Source: Cherax quadricarinatus
Taxonomy: Eukaryota; Arthropoda; Malacostraca; Decapoda; Parastacidae
Assembly: GCF_038502225.1 (NCBI RefSeq)
Contig: NC_091391.1
Span: forward strand, 1,221,502 to 1,285,501
Reading direction: 5' to 3'
Length of the DNA: 64,000 nucleotides
Both the position numbers and the translations under genes were made by a program. Each line of letters starts with the position of its first letter. Positions within the stretch are counted from its first letter, which is position 1. Shown one piece after another: positions 10,336 to 19,035 of the stretch. The notes beneath the pieces are model-generated. The model was given only the letters and a program-made list of their open reading frames with translations, did not search any database and had not been told where the DNA came from.

Positions 10336-11523
10336 ACCTGGAGGTTATTCCGGGGATCAACGCCCCCGCGGCCCGGTCCATGACCAGGCCTCCCGATGGA
10401 TCAGGGCCTGATCAACTAGGCTGTTACTGCTGGCCGCACGCAGTCCAACGTACAAGCCACAGCCCGGCTGATCCGGCACTGACTTTAGGTATCTGTCCAG
10501 CTCTCTCTTGAAGGCAGCCAGGGGTTTATTGGCAATTCCCCTAATGCTTGATGGGAGGCTGTTAAATAGTTTTGGGCCCCGGACACTTATGGTGTTTTCC
10601 CTTAGTGTACCAATGGCGCCCCTACTTTTTATTGGGGGCATTTTGCATCGCCTGCCCAGTCTTTTACTTTCGTAGGGAGTGATTTCTGTGTGCAGATTTG
10701 GGACCATTCCTTCCAAGATTTTCCAAGTGTAGATTATGATATATCTCTCCCTCCTGCGTTCCAACGAGTACAAGTCAAGTGCTTCCAAGCGTTCCCAGTA
10801 GTTAAGGTGCTTGACAGAACTTATACGTGCAGTAAAGGATCTCTGTACACTCTCTAGATCTGCGATTTCACCTGCTTTGTATGGAGATGTTAATGTATAG
10901 CAGTATTCCAGCCTAGAGAGAACAAGTGATTTGAAAAGGATCATCATGGGCTTGGCATCTCTCGTTTTGAAAGTTCTCATTATCCATCCTATCATTTTCT
11001 TTGCACGTGCGATCGTGGCACTGTTGTGATCCTTGAAAGTGAGATCCTCAGACATTACTACTCCCAGGTCCCTTACATTATTTTTCCGCTCTATTGTATG
11101 GCCGGAGTCAGTAGTATACTCTGTTCTAGTTATTATCTCCTCCAGTTTCCCATAACGGAGTAGTTGGAATTTGTCCTCATTGAACATCATATTGTTTACC
11201 GTTGCCCACTGGAAAACTTTGTTTATATCTTCTTGGAGGTTAACCGCGTCCTCAGCAGATGACAGCCTCATGCAGATCCTAGTATCATCCGCAAAGGATG
11301 ATACGGTGCTGTGGTGTATATCTCTGTCTATGTCTGATATGAGGATAAGGAATAAGATGGGGGCGAGTACTGTGCCTTGTGGAACAGAGCTCTTCACTAT
11401 GGCAGCCTCCGATTTAACTCTGTTGACCACTACTCTTTGTGTTCAACAGAGTTAAATCGGAGGCTGCCATAGTGAAGAGCTCTGTTCCACAAGGCACAGT
11501 ACTCGCCCCCATCTTATTCCTTA
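10336..11523 (-). mobile_element. CR1/jockey-like LINE insertion inside a minisatellite, with 5' snap-back
   Basis: A minus-strand frame (11430 to 10357, 357 residues) encodes reverse transcriptase from block B (SSVPQGTVLAPILF) through FADD (residues 46-49) to the same C-terminal signature as LINE-A (SLVDQALIHREAWSWTGPRGR). It is a distinct subfamily, with many amino-acid differences from the copy at 3518. The 3' end is at 10336 (antisense of CCTCCAGGTAAG). The 5' end is a perfect 81-bp inverted duplication: 11346-11426 against 11443-11523, with a 16-nt loop. No clear target-site duplication is seen against the array unit. It is 5'-truncated and not autonomous. Confidence 0.9.
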
Positions 11524-11780
11524 GCCTAGCCTGGTATAATTCTATAGCCTAGCCTAGCCTGGTGTAATTCCATAGCCTAGCCTAGCCTGGTGTAATTCCA
11601 TAGCCTTGCCTGGTGTAATTCCATAGCCTAGCGTGGTATAATTCCATTGCCTATCATAATGCAGTCTAGCCTGATGTAACTATAGCCTATCATAATGTAA
11701 TTCCATAGCCTATCATTAGGTAACTATAGCCTATCATGATGTAATTCCAGAATGCAGTTCCACAGCCTAGACTAACTCTG
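11524..11780. repeat. 23/28-bp minisatellite, right part, decaying
   Basis: GCCTAGCCTGGTGTAATTCC units continue to about 11650 and then degrade into CCTATCATAATGTAATTCC-like text to about 11780. Confidence 0.9.
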
Positions 11781-11985
11781 CCATCCAATGCTAGTACTTT
11801 GCTGCAGTGTTAAGCTGCCTGCTTCCTGTCTACTGTTACAGCACTCTCTGCCCAGCATCCTGTGCTCAGGGGAGACCAGATGAGCTGCCCCACTCCCTGG
11901 GGCATACATGCCCACCACCCCAGGGTACGCAGCTCCTTTGTGGGATGGGGTCGACCAGTATACGTTGAGAAGCAACCTGACCACA
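11781..11985. other. Unique spacer
   Basis: No feature recognised. Confidence 0.5.
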
Positions 11986-12450
11986 GTGTGGGGGCTTATA
12001 GGAGCTCCAGCCCGCACTGTGGGGGCTTATAGCAGATCCAGCCCGCACTGTGGGGGCTTGTAGGAGCTCCAGCCCACAGTGTGGGGGCTTGTAGGAGCTC
12101 CAGCCCACAGTGTGGGGGCTTGTAGGAGCTCCAGCCCACACTGTGGGGGCTTATAGCAGATCCAGCCCGCACTGTGGGGGCTTGTAGGAGCTCCAGCCCA
12201 CAGTGTGGGGGCTTGTAGGAGGTCCAGCCCACACTGTGGGGGCTTATAGCAGATAGCTTGTAGAGCTCCAGCCCACACCAGCTCCGCACAGTGTGGGGGC
12301 TTGTAGGAGCTACTGTGGGGGCTTATAGCAGATCCAGCCCGCACTGTGGGGGCTTGTAGGAGCTCCAGCCCACAGTGTGGGGGCTTGTAGGAGCTCCAGC
12401 CCACACTGTGGGGGCTTGTAGGAGATCCAGCCCACAGTGTGGTGATCCAA
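11986..12450. repeat. ~31-bp minisatellite with palindromic core
   Basis: About 14 copies of a unit containing AGCCCACAGTGTGGGGGCTT and GTAGGAGCTCC. AGCCCACA...TGTGGGGGCT is a near-palindrome, so each unit can form a small hairpin. One rearranged copy lies at 12250-12310. Confidence 0.9.
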
Positions 12451-12784
12451 TCCAAACTGAGGGCAGGTGGGCCTGCCTATCATGGGCCAGTAGGCCTGCT
12501 GCAGTGCTCCTTATATAACCCACACTTAGAGGTGATCCAGTCCACACCTAAAGGGTCGAACATCTTTCCCAGTCAACCTTAGTGATAATATTTGTATGTT
12601 CGCGTACCTAACATACAGATACAGTTTTTACACTCGTTACAGGAACATAAGAGTGGAGCAACACTGCAGAAGGCCTACTGGCCCATGCGAGGCAGGTCCT
12701 TATCAAAACGACCTCTACCCAAAGCTACCCAAGAAATAACTCCCGTACCCAATGACACATAAGAATGAATTATGTAGTTTATTT
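12451..12784. other. Spacer with PLE-associated fragments
   Basis: ACACTGCAGAAGGCCTACTG and GGCAGGTCCTTATCA (12670-12700) match text at 39600-39650 that sits inside a PLE-type fold-back. A related inverted piece lies at 12455-12510. No gene. Confidence 0.5.
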
Positions 12785-13380
12785 TTATTAATACACTGGT
12801 CGACTCCCACCAAGGCAGGGTGGCCCGAAAAAGAAAAACTTTCACCATCATTCACTCCATCACTGTCTTGCCAGAAGGGTGCTTTACACTACATGACTTA
12901 AGAAATCGTAATGACACGATTGCAAACAAACCATACCCCCGGCCGGGATTGAACCCGCGGTCATAGAGTCTCAAAACTCCAGCCCGTCGCGTTAGCCACT
13001 AGACCAGCTAGCCACAATAAGATTCATCCAACTAGGTATATTTCTACACCATAGGAAAGTTAGCACAGGCACCTCTGTGACCACAAATGCAAGTTTTTAC
13101 AGACGAATCTCCAGCTAGCGTGGCCGTGACGAACTCTAGCTCAAGTCGGTGATTCGTCCGTAAAAACTTGCATTTGTGGTCACAGAGGTGCCTGTGCTAA
13201 CTTTCATATGGTGTAGAAATATACCTAGTTGGATGAATCTTATTGTGGCTAGCTGGTCTAGTGGCTAACGCGACGGGCTGGAGTTTTGAGACTCTATGAC
13301 CGCGGGTTCAATCCCGGCCGGGGGTATGGCTTTACACTACAGTTCTTAAACTGCAACATTAACACCCCTGCTATTACGTA
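12785..13380 (-). mobile_element. RTE-like LINE 3' tail, split by a fold-back SINE
   Basis: On the plus strand the segments read GACTCCCACCAAGGCAGGGT, GGCCCGAAAAAGAAAAACTT and CTTGCCAGAAGGGTGC. After the insert they continue with TTCTTAAACTGCAACATTAA. This is the antisense of the 3' tail seen at 53100, 55412 and 49180. The SINE dimer at 12894-13329 interrupts it. Confidence 0.8.
12894..13329. mobile_element. Fold-back dimer of the tRNA-derived SINE with 12-bp TSD
   Basis: It has one minus and one plus copy of the same unit as at 7191, meeting near 13145. Its left end begins TGACTTAAGAAATCGTAATG and its right end stops at CCGGGGGTATGG. CTTTACACTACA flanks it on both sides (12882-12893 and 13330-13341), and removing the insert plus one copy restores the RTE tail. 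This is direct evidence that the inverted dimer entered as one unit. Confidence 0.9.
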
Positions 13381-13735
13381 GCTGTAAACTAATCAAAGGC
13401 ATCGTTGTGATAGTGTTTTTGGGCTGGAACACCTGTATACAAGGGAGCCTCACTGTGTGGTAATAATGGTAGCGGGGAAATACCTGCCACATATTTACCT
13501 CTTTCCCTGCGACGCAATAACCTGCTCAGGTGAAATTCCCTTAGGAATTTTCCTACATTACTCCTGACTGTATATCCTGGGGAGCTGTAAAAATATTGGC
13601 TGTCTCTTTGAGTTTTTTTTTATATCTCTGCATGATGCTGTTACCCGTGAGGGGCTCTTGATTTAGGGTACTGGATCTGTTCTTCCCTTGGATCGGCTCT
13701 AATTGTAGCCATTCCTCGGGTGCTGTATGATCCGG
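13381..13735. other. Spacer leading into the 57-bp array
   Basis: There is unique-looking sequence, and then GATCCGGACTCGAGTCCTGG at about 13730, which is the start of an RTE 3'-UTR copy and the seed of the following array. Confidence 0.5.
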
Positions 13736-14930
13736 ACTCGAGTCCTGGAGGTGGGAAGTACAGTACCTGTACTCTGAAGGATGGGTGAGGATGTTACAGT
13801 TCTGGAGGTGGGAAGTACAGCACCTGCACTCTGAGGGATGAGTGAGGATGTTACAGTTCTGGAGGTGGGAAGTACAGCACCTGCACTCTGAAGGATGAGT
13901 GAAGATGTTACAGTTCTGGAGGTGGGAAGTACAGTACCTGTACTCTGAAGGATGGGTGAGGATGTTACAGTTCTGGAGGTGGGAAGTACAGCACCTGCAC
14001 TCTGAGGGATGAGTGAGGATGTTACAGTTCTGGAGGTGGGAAGTACAGCACCTGCACTCTGAAGGATGAGTGAAGATGTTACAGTTCTGGAGGTGGGAAG
14101 TACAGCACCTGCACTCTGAAGGATGAGTGAGGATGTTACAGTTCTGGAGGTGGGAAGTACAGTACCTGTACTCTGAAGGATGGGTGAGGATGTTACAGTT
14201 CTGGAGGTGGGAAGTACAGTACCTGTACTCTGAAGGATGAGTGAGGATGTTACAGTTCTGGAGGTGGGAAGTACAGTACCTGTACTCTGAAGGATGGGTG
14301 AGGATGTTACAGTTCTACAGTACCTGGGGATGGTGAAGTACAGCACCTGCACTCTGAAGGATGAGTGAAGATGTTACAGTTCTGGAGGTGGGAAGTACAG
14401 CACCTGCACTCTGAAGGATGAGTGAGGATGGTACAGTTCTGGAGGTGGGAAGTACAGTACCTGTACTCTGAAGGATGGGTGAGGATGTTACAGTTCTGGA
14501 GGTGGGAAGTACAGTACCTGTACTCTGAAGGATGAGTGAGGATGTTACAGTTCTGGAGGTGGGAAGTACAGTACCTGTACTCTGAAGGATGAGTGAGGAT
14601 GTTACAGTTCTGGAGGTGGGAAGTACAGTACCTGTACTCTGAAGGATGAGTGAGGATGTTACAGTTCTGGAGGTGGGAAGTACAGTACCTGTACTCTGAA
14701 GGATGGGTGAGGATGTTACAGTTCTGGAGGTGGGAAGTACAGTACCTGTACTCTGAAGGATGAGTGAGGATGTTACAGTTCTGGAGGTGAGAAGTACAGT
14801 ACCTGTACTCTGAAGGATGAGTGAGGATGTTACAGTCCTGGAGGTGAGAAGTACAGTACCTGTACTCTGAAGGATGAGTGAGGATGTTACAGTCCTGGAG
14901 GTGGGAAGTACAGTACCTGGTGGCTGAACT
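13736..14930. repeat. 57-bp minisatellite derived from an RTE 3' UTR
   Basis: About 20 copies of a 57-bp unit containing GGAGGTGGGAAGTACAGTAC, CTGTACTCTGAAGGATGAGT and GAGGATGTTACAG. The same text occurs once in RTE tails (for example 53125-53190: GGAGATGGGAAGTACAGTGC, CTGCACTCTGAAGGAGGGGT, GTTAATGTTGCAG). Two variant classes (GTACCTGTAC / GCACCTGCAC) alternate. 57 is a multiple of 3, which explains long spurious open frames on the minus strand. Confidence 0.9.
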
Positions 14931-15114
14931 AGTTTCTTGGAATGGTAATACAATGGTACAATATACCCAGAACTTGTAAGACAGTGCTCGTTATTGCATG
15001 TTCCTGTTAAGACTTTGTTCACCAAAGACTTCATTCTGTCTTTATAATAACATGCCACAACTCGTTTGTCTTGCCTTGTGGTTTTGTCATGCCCAGATCA
15101 TTACATTAGATTTT
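14931..15114. other. Unique spacer
   Basis: No feature recognised. Confidence 0.5.
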
Positions 15115-15240
15115 GCCACCGAAGTGGCTAGTTTATTGTGTACCCCATATCCATCTTGTGGACGGTAGCCCAAGGGCATATGGATACACAATAGGCCTAG
15201 GAACTAGGCCCCCAAAAGGGTTAACAGATGTACATTTGGA
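15115..15240 (+). mobile_element. Fragment of dispersed retroposon 'R'
   Basis: GTACCCCATATCCATCTTGT and GGACGGTAGCCCAAGGG match the 5' flank of the 41-bp array (26095-26130) and, in antisense, 31680-31740. It has ACACAATAGGCCTAGGAACT in the place of the array's ACATAATGGGTCCAGGGACT. Confidence 0.6.
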
Positions 15241-15326
15241 TTTATATCTGCAGTTCACTTATCTGTTACAAGCAGATTTAGGAAATGTGACCTGTAAACG
15301 CTTTCTTTCTATGTACTTGCCTGCAA

Positions 15327-15809
15327 TTCCCAAGTATTAAGATCCCAGGAAGTTGCAGTGTCTGACAGTATTGTAGATGAATGGTTCACAGAACCGACAC
15401 GTTGACAAATTAGACACATGTGCAACTCTTGGGTATCTTTATTAAGGAAACGTTTCGCCACACAGTGGCTTCATCAGTCCATACACAGGAGAAACTTGAA
15501 GAACAGGAGGAGAATGAGGTAATCAGTCCCTCAACCTTGAGTCGATGTGGTCAGTCCATCAATCTTGAATAGAATACGGCATATGAGCGGAGAAGCAGCT
15601 TATAAACCGTAGGCAGAAGAGGTGCAGCAGTCATAGGTGGTGTCACATTTGTCCAATGTGGAAGTAGGTCGTGCCCAAGGGTTAGGCAAGCGAAGAATTC
15701 CCAACTGTCGGTTCTGTGAACCATTCATCTACATTCCTGTCAGACACTGCAACTTCTTGGGATCTTAATACTTGGGAATTCTTCCCTTGCCTAACCCTTG
15801 GGCACGACC
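15327..15809. mobile_element. PLE-type terminal repeat fold-back with hammerhead-like motif
   Basis: Arms 15327-15405 and about 15708-15780 are inverted repeats (AAGTATTAAGATCCCAGGAA and its complement). Between them lies an antisense PLE-type tail whose minus strand reads CTGATGA (15477-15471), a 5-bp stem with a 3-nt loop (15469-15457), and then GAAAC (15456-15452). This is the order of a type I hammerhead core with a minimal stem III. TACTTGCCTGCAA occurs at both ends (15314-15326 and 15810-15822), a probable 12-13 bp target-site duplication, although part of it could belong to the element. Confidence 0.7.
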
Positions 15810-15822
15810 TACTTGCCTGCAA

Positions 15823-16191
15823 GTTGCTGTCCTAAGGTGGACCACGCTTCTCTATTTGGGGTTGAGGTCACACAGGAAGCTTAGTACCAACGCCATTAAA
15901 TCAATCAACAGGTTTTAAATTATTCTCCAGAGTGGTGGGACTCTTTATTAGGCTAGGACCTAGCCAGCATGAGAGGGATGGCAGTCTCTCGGGTTTGTCG
16001 CTGGTATGTATGTGTTCTCGTGGTAATTCGTGTACACTTCCCTGCTGGCCTTGGAGTCGTGTGCTGCACAGAATATTTGAGTCTTCCCTTGGTGCACTGG
16101 ACGCTGGGTGGGTAAGGTTCGTCAAGAAACAGGACAAATCTTTCCTGAAGCGGGTCTTAGATGACTCGCCGAAGCCTTCCTCTGGCTTATA
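15823..16191. other. Spacer, no gene seen
   Basis: Overlapping short frames occur on both strands, with no recognisable domain. CTAGGACCTAGCC and GTGTACACTTCCCTGCTGGCCTT resemble text at 16500-16620, so part of it is probably repeat 'G' flank. Confidence 0.4.
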
Positions 16192-16500
16192 AGATAAGAT
16201 AAGATTTCGTTCGGATTTTTAACCCCGGAGGGTTAGCCACCCAGGATAACCCAAGAAAGTCAGTGCGTCATCGAGGACTGTCTAACTTATTTCCATTGGG
16301 GTCCTTAATCTTGTCCCCCAGGATGCGACCCACACCAGTCGACTAACACCCAGGTACCTATTTGCTGCTAGGTGAACAGGACAACAGGTGTAAGGAAACG
16401 TGTCGAAATGTTTCCACCCGCCGGGAATCGAACCCGGGCCCTCCGTGTGTGAAGCGGGAGCTTTAGCCACCAGGCCACCGGGCCTGGTCATAGTTATGAC
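16192..16500 (-). mobile_element. tRNA(Val-like)-derived SINE (type 1), antisense
   Basis: It is near-identical in reverse complement to 47563-47848. The tRNA-like head is at the right (GGGAATCGAACCCGGG is the B-box complement), and the left end is a tail of GATAAGATAAGATTTCGTTC. A frame reading through it (GGLVAKAPASHTEGPGSIPG) is the usual translated-SINE artefact. Confidence 0.85.
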
Positions 16501-16659
16501 CATTTGTGGATGGGTGATTGTCTTATTTACCTCTGTTGGCTTTAGAGTCCTGTGTTGTAGAGAATACAGTACTTAAGTCTTCCGTTGGTGTATCGAACGA
16601 TTGTGTACCTGTCTACTGGCCATTCTTTTTGGACACCTTCCTTCCTTCCTCTTGATTCG

Positions 16660-16990
16660 CCGGTGCTCTCCCGGTCCGGGTCTTTTCCAGGTGGTAACCC
16701 GGCCTCGGCTTCCAGTCTTGGGAGTGTCGTGAGACCTAGCTCTCCCATGGGAGGAGGTGCAAGTACCTCCTCATCTTCTGGGACCAACTGTCCCCAGGCC
16801 TAGCCGCATTCCCCTCCCTCACGGGGCTCGTAGGGAGATGCTAGACCTCTGGTCTGCCATCTTCCCTGCCCCAGGGGGGCGCGTGGGAATGGCAGTCTTG
16901 TGAGCTGCAGGTGGTAGCAAGCTCTGGCTCTGGCACCTTCCCCGCCCTAAGAGGGCTAATGGGAGTGGTGTCCTTTTTGGTTTGGACTCA
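16660..16990 (+). mobile_element. Dispersed repeat 'G', uninterrupted copy
   Basis: It matches 7080-7190 plus 8201-8345 in reverse complement (CTCCCATGGGAGGAGGTGCA, GGGACCAACTGTCCCCAGGC, GGGAATGGCAGTCTTGTGAG). It serves as the paralogous empty site for the SINE tetramer. Its origin (SINE or LINE part) is unknown. Confidence 0.6.
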
Positions 16991-17859
16991 ATACTGTGAA
17001 ATGGAGAGTTTAAAAATTTTATACTAATGATTCCTTAGCACCGTCCCTGACTATATCTCCAGCTTGTAACTCACGAAGGTGATTTGCAAGCCTTTCCTTG
17101 TGATCCCCGACACTATCCCTCTCACTTTACAATCGGGATACTGGTATATCAGAAGTATCCATTCTAGCTTCCATCACCTCTAAATGAGGTGTATATCCCA
17201 TAAACCTGATCAATTTCTGTTTACAATTCAGTGAAGCCTGGGATGTTGTGTGTGACTTTTAAGTTAATCAGAAAGATGTAGGGGGAAGGATAATGTGCCT
17301 AAAGCACCCTCAGATGCCAATATTTTTATTTTCAGTTACTGACCAATTTTCCCAGTATTATATTGGCCAGTGACCATAATAGCCTAAGGAATTTCATAAT
17401 AAAAATCATGTTGGCAAAAACGAATTCTTTCTTCTGACCATCTTATGGTTTTACCTCCTGCTGGAAACACTGTACCATTACAGTTATGAGATCTTAGCAG
17501 CAGGTGCCCAGGGCTCGCTTTACATACCCATGATAGGGTACGTGTTGTGTGGTTTAATGTTACATAAGAGGATAACCTTAGTAAAATAACTAATTGTAAA
17601 CAGACCTGTTAATATTCTCAGTTACATTCGTCTTAATACGTGCTGTGGGACGATCCATTAAGTTTATTCAGGTATACACAGTTACACAGATTATCATACA
17701 TAGATTATCATACATAGAATTATCATACATAGCAGCATGTGTGTAGAGAACCTGGGATGACCCAAAAATGTCAGACACAGTGATTTAATTCCATTGGTGT
17801 CCTTTATTGAGTTTACAGACGATATTTACCTAAATTACAAGTGTATGTGACCCATCCTC
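16991..17859. other. Spacer with weak repeat traces
   Basis: There is a triple TTATCATACATAGA at 17690-17725 and a degenerate SINE-like stretch at 17640-17830 (GGGATGACCCAAAAATGTCA, ATTCCATTGGTGTCCTTTA). No gene seen. Confidence 0.4.
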
Positions 17860-18030
17860 GTATTATTATTATTATTATCAAGGGGGAATCGCTAAACCCG
17901 GAGGATTATACAGCGCCTGGGGGGGGATGTGGAAGGCATTCAGGCTTAATTTGGGAAACTGGAGCACAGATCCAATTCCCTAAATCAAGAGCCCCTCACC
18001 AACATCAAGGAACCTTCCTTGAGGGGACCC
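17860..18030 (+). mobile_element. Dispersed repeat 'H' (ATT-led, GCTAAACCC-GGAGG)
   Basis: ATTATTATTATTATCAAGGGGGAATCGCTAAACCC is followed by GGATTATACAGCGCCTGG, GGAAGGCATTCAGGCTTAAT and CAAGAGCCCCTCACCAACAT. Related copies lie at 42770 (-), 46655 (+), 48150 (-), 53945 (+), 56920 (+) and 57840 (-). The (ATT)n end suggests a retroposed SINE. Confidence 0.75.
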
Positions 18031-18243
18031 ATCCTCGTAGACATTGCTGACCATTCTACCCGAGTACTCGTAACTCCATCCTCTCAACTCCATGACTAGT
18101 CATGTTGCAAACCTTTGCATATTTTCGAGTGTACATTCTTGGCCAGGCACGGGCTCCATGGTAGGCCTACCATAAGTCATGCAAGGAGTTTTAGAATTTC
18201 ATTTATTGAATTGCCTGGAGGCACTTCAATAAAGGAGGCACTG
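18031..18243. other. Spacer
   Basis: No feature recognised. Confidence 0.5.
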
Positions 18244-18700
18244 TATGTTGCACATGTATACCTTGTACATGTACTGGTATACCTTGTACATGTACTGGTA
18301 TACCTTGTACATGTACTTGTATACCTTGTACATGTACTTGTATACCTTGTACATGTACTTGTATACCTTGTACATGTACTTGTATACCTTGTACATGTAC
18401 CGGTATACCTTGTACATGTACTGGTATACCTTGTACATGTACTTGTGTACCTTTTACATGTACTGGTATACCTTGTACATGTACTGGTATACCTTGTACA
18501 TGTACTGGTATACCTTGTACATGTACTTGTATACATTGTACATGTACTTGTATACCTTGTACATGTACTGGTATACCTTGTACATGTACTGGTATACCTT
18601 GTACATGTACTTGTATACCTTGTACATGTACTTGTATACCTTGTACATGTACTTGTATACCTTGTACATGTACTTGTATACCTTGTACATGTACTGGTAG
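18244..18700 (+). repeat. 21-bp minisatellite = amplified SINE tail
   Basis: About 21 copies of ATACCTTGTACATGTACTTG plus T, with ACTGG/ACTTG variants. It is followed directly by GTAAATAAAGATATTATT and (ATT)n, exactly the 3' terminus of the type 2 SINE, so the array lies inside the SINE tail. ORFs in all frames are artefacts of the 21-bp period. Confidence 0.95.
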
Positions 18701-18703
18701 TAA

Positions 18704-18710
18704 ATAAAGA

Positions 18711-18777
<67 letters not shown>

Positions 18778-18780
18778 GTC
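18704..18780 (+). repeat. (ATT)n microsatellite, SINE 3' terminus
   Basis: About 24 ATT triplets follow AAATAAAGAT. Confidence 0.95.
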
Positions 18781-19035
18781 ATAATGTTTATGCTTATCTC
18801 TGGCGATATGTTGGGTGTGATGTTTACCCCAAGATCTTTCTCCTTGTGCAGTGTTGTGTCTCACTTCTTCAGCATCTTCCATCTCTCCATCTCCAGTATT
18901 TATGACCCTGAACTGTGTCAGAGTGAAAGAATTTCTGCAGTGTAGCTGTCGCCCAGGAAAGTTGTGTGAGAGGTCATGTCTGGTAGCAGTGCCAAGCTGA
19001 GCTGAGCTGGGCACTCCTCTGGGTATTCTGGTCTC
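18781..19035. other. Spacer
   Basis: No feature recognised. Confidence 0.5.

Noticed and set aside
16585..16803. Open frames on both strands at 16542-16803 as a gene
   Set aside because: The sequence is a dispersed repeat also present at 7080-8345, and the frame is not kept there.
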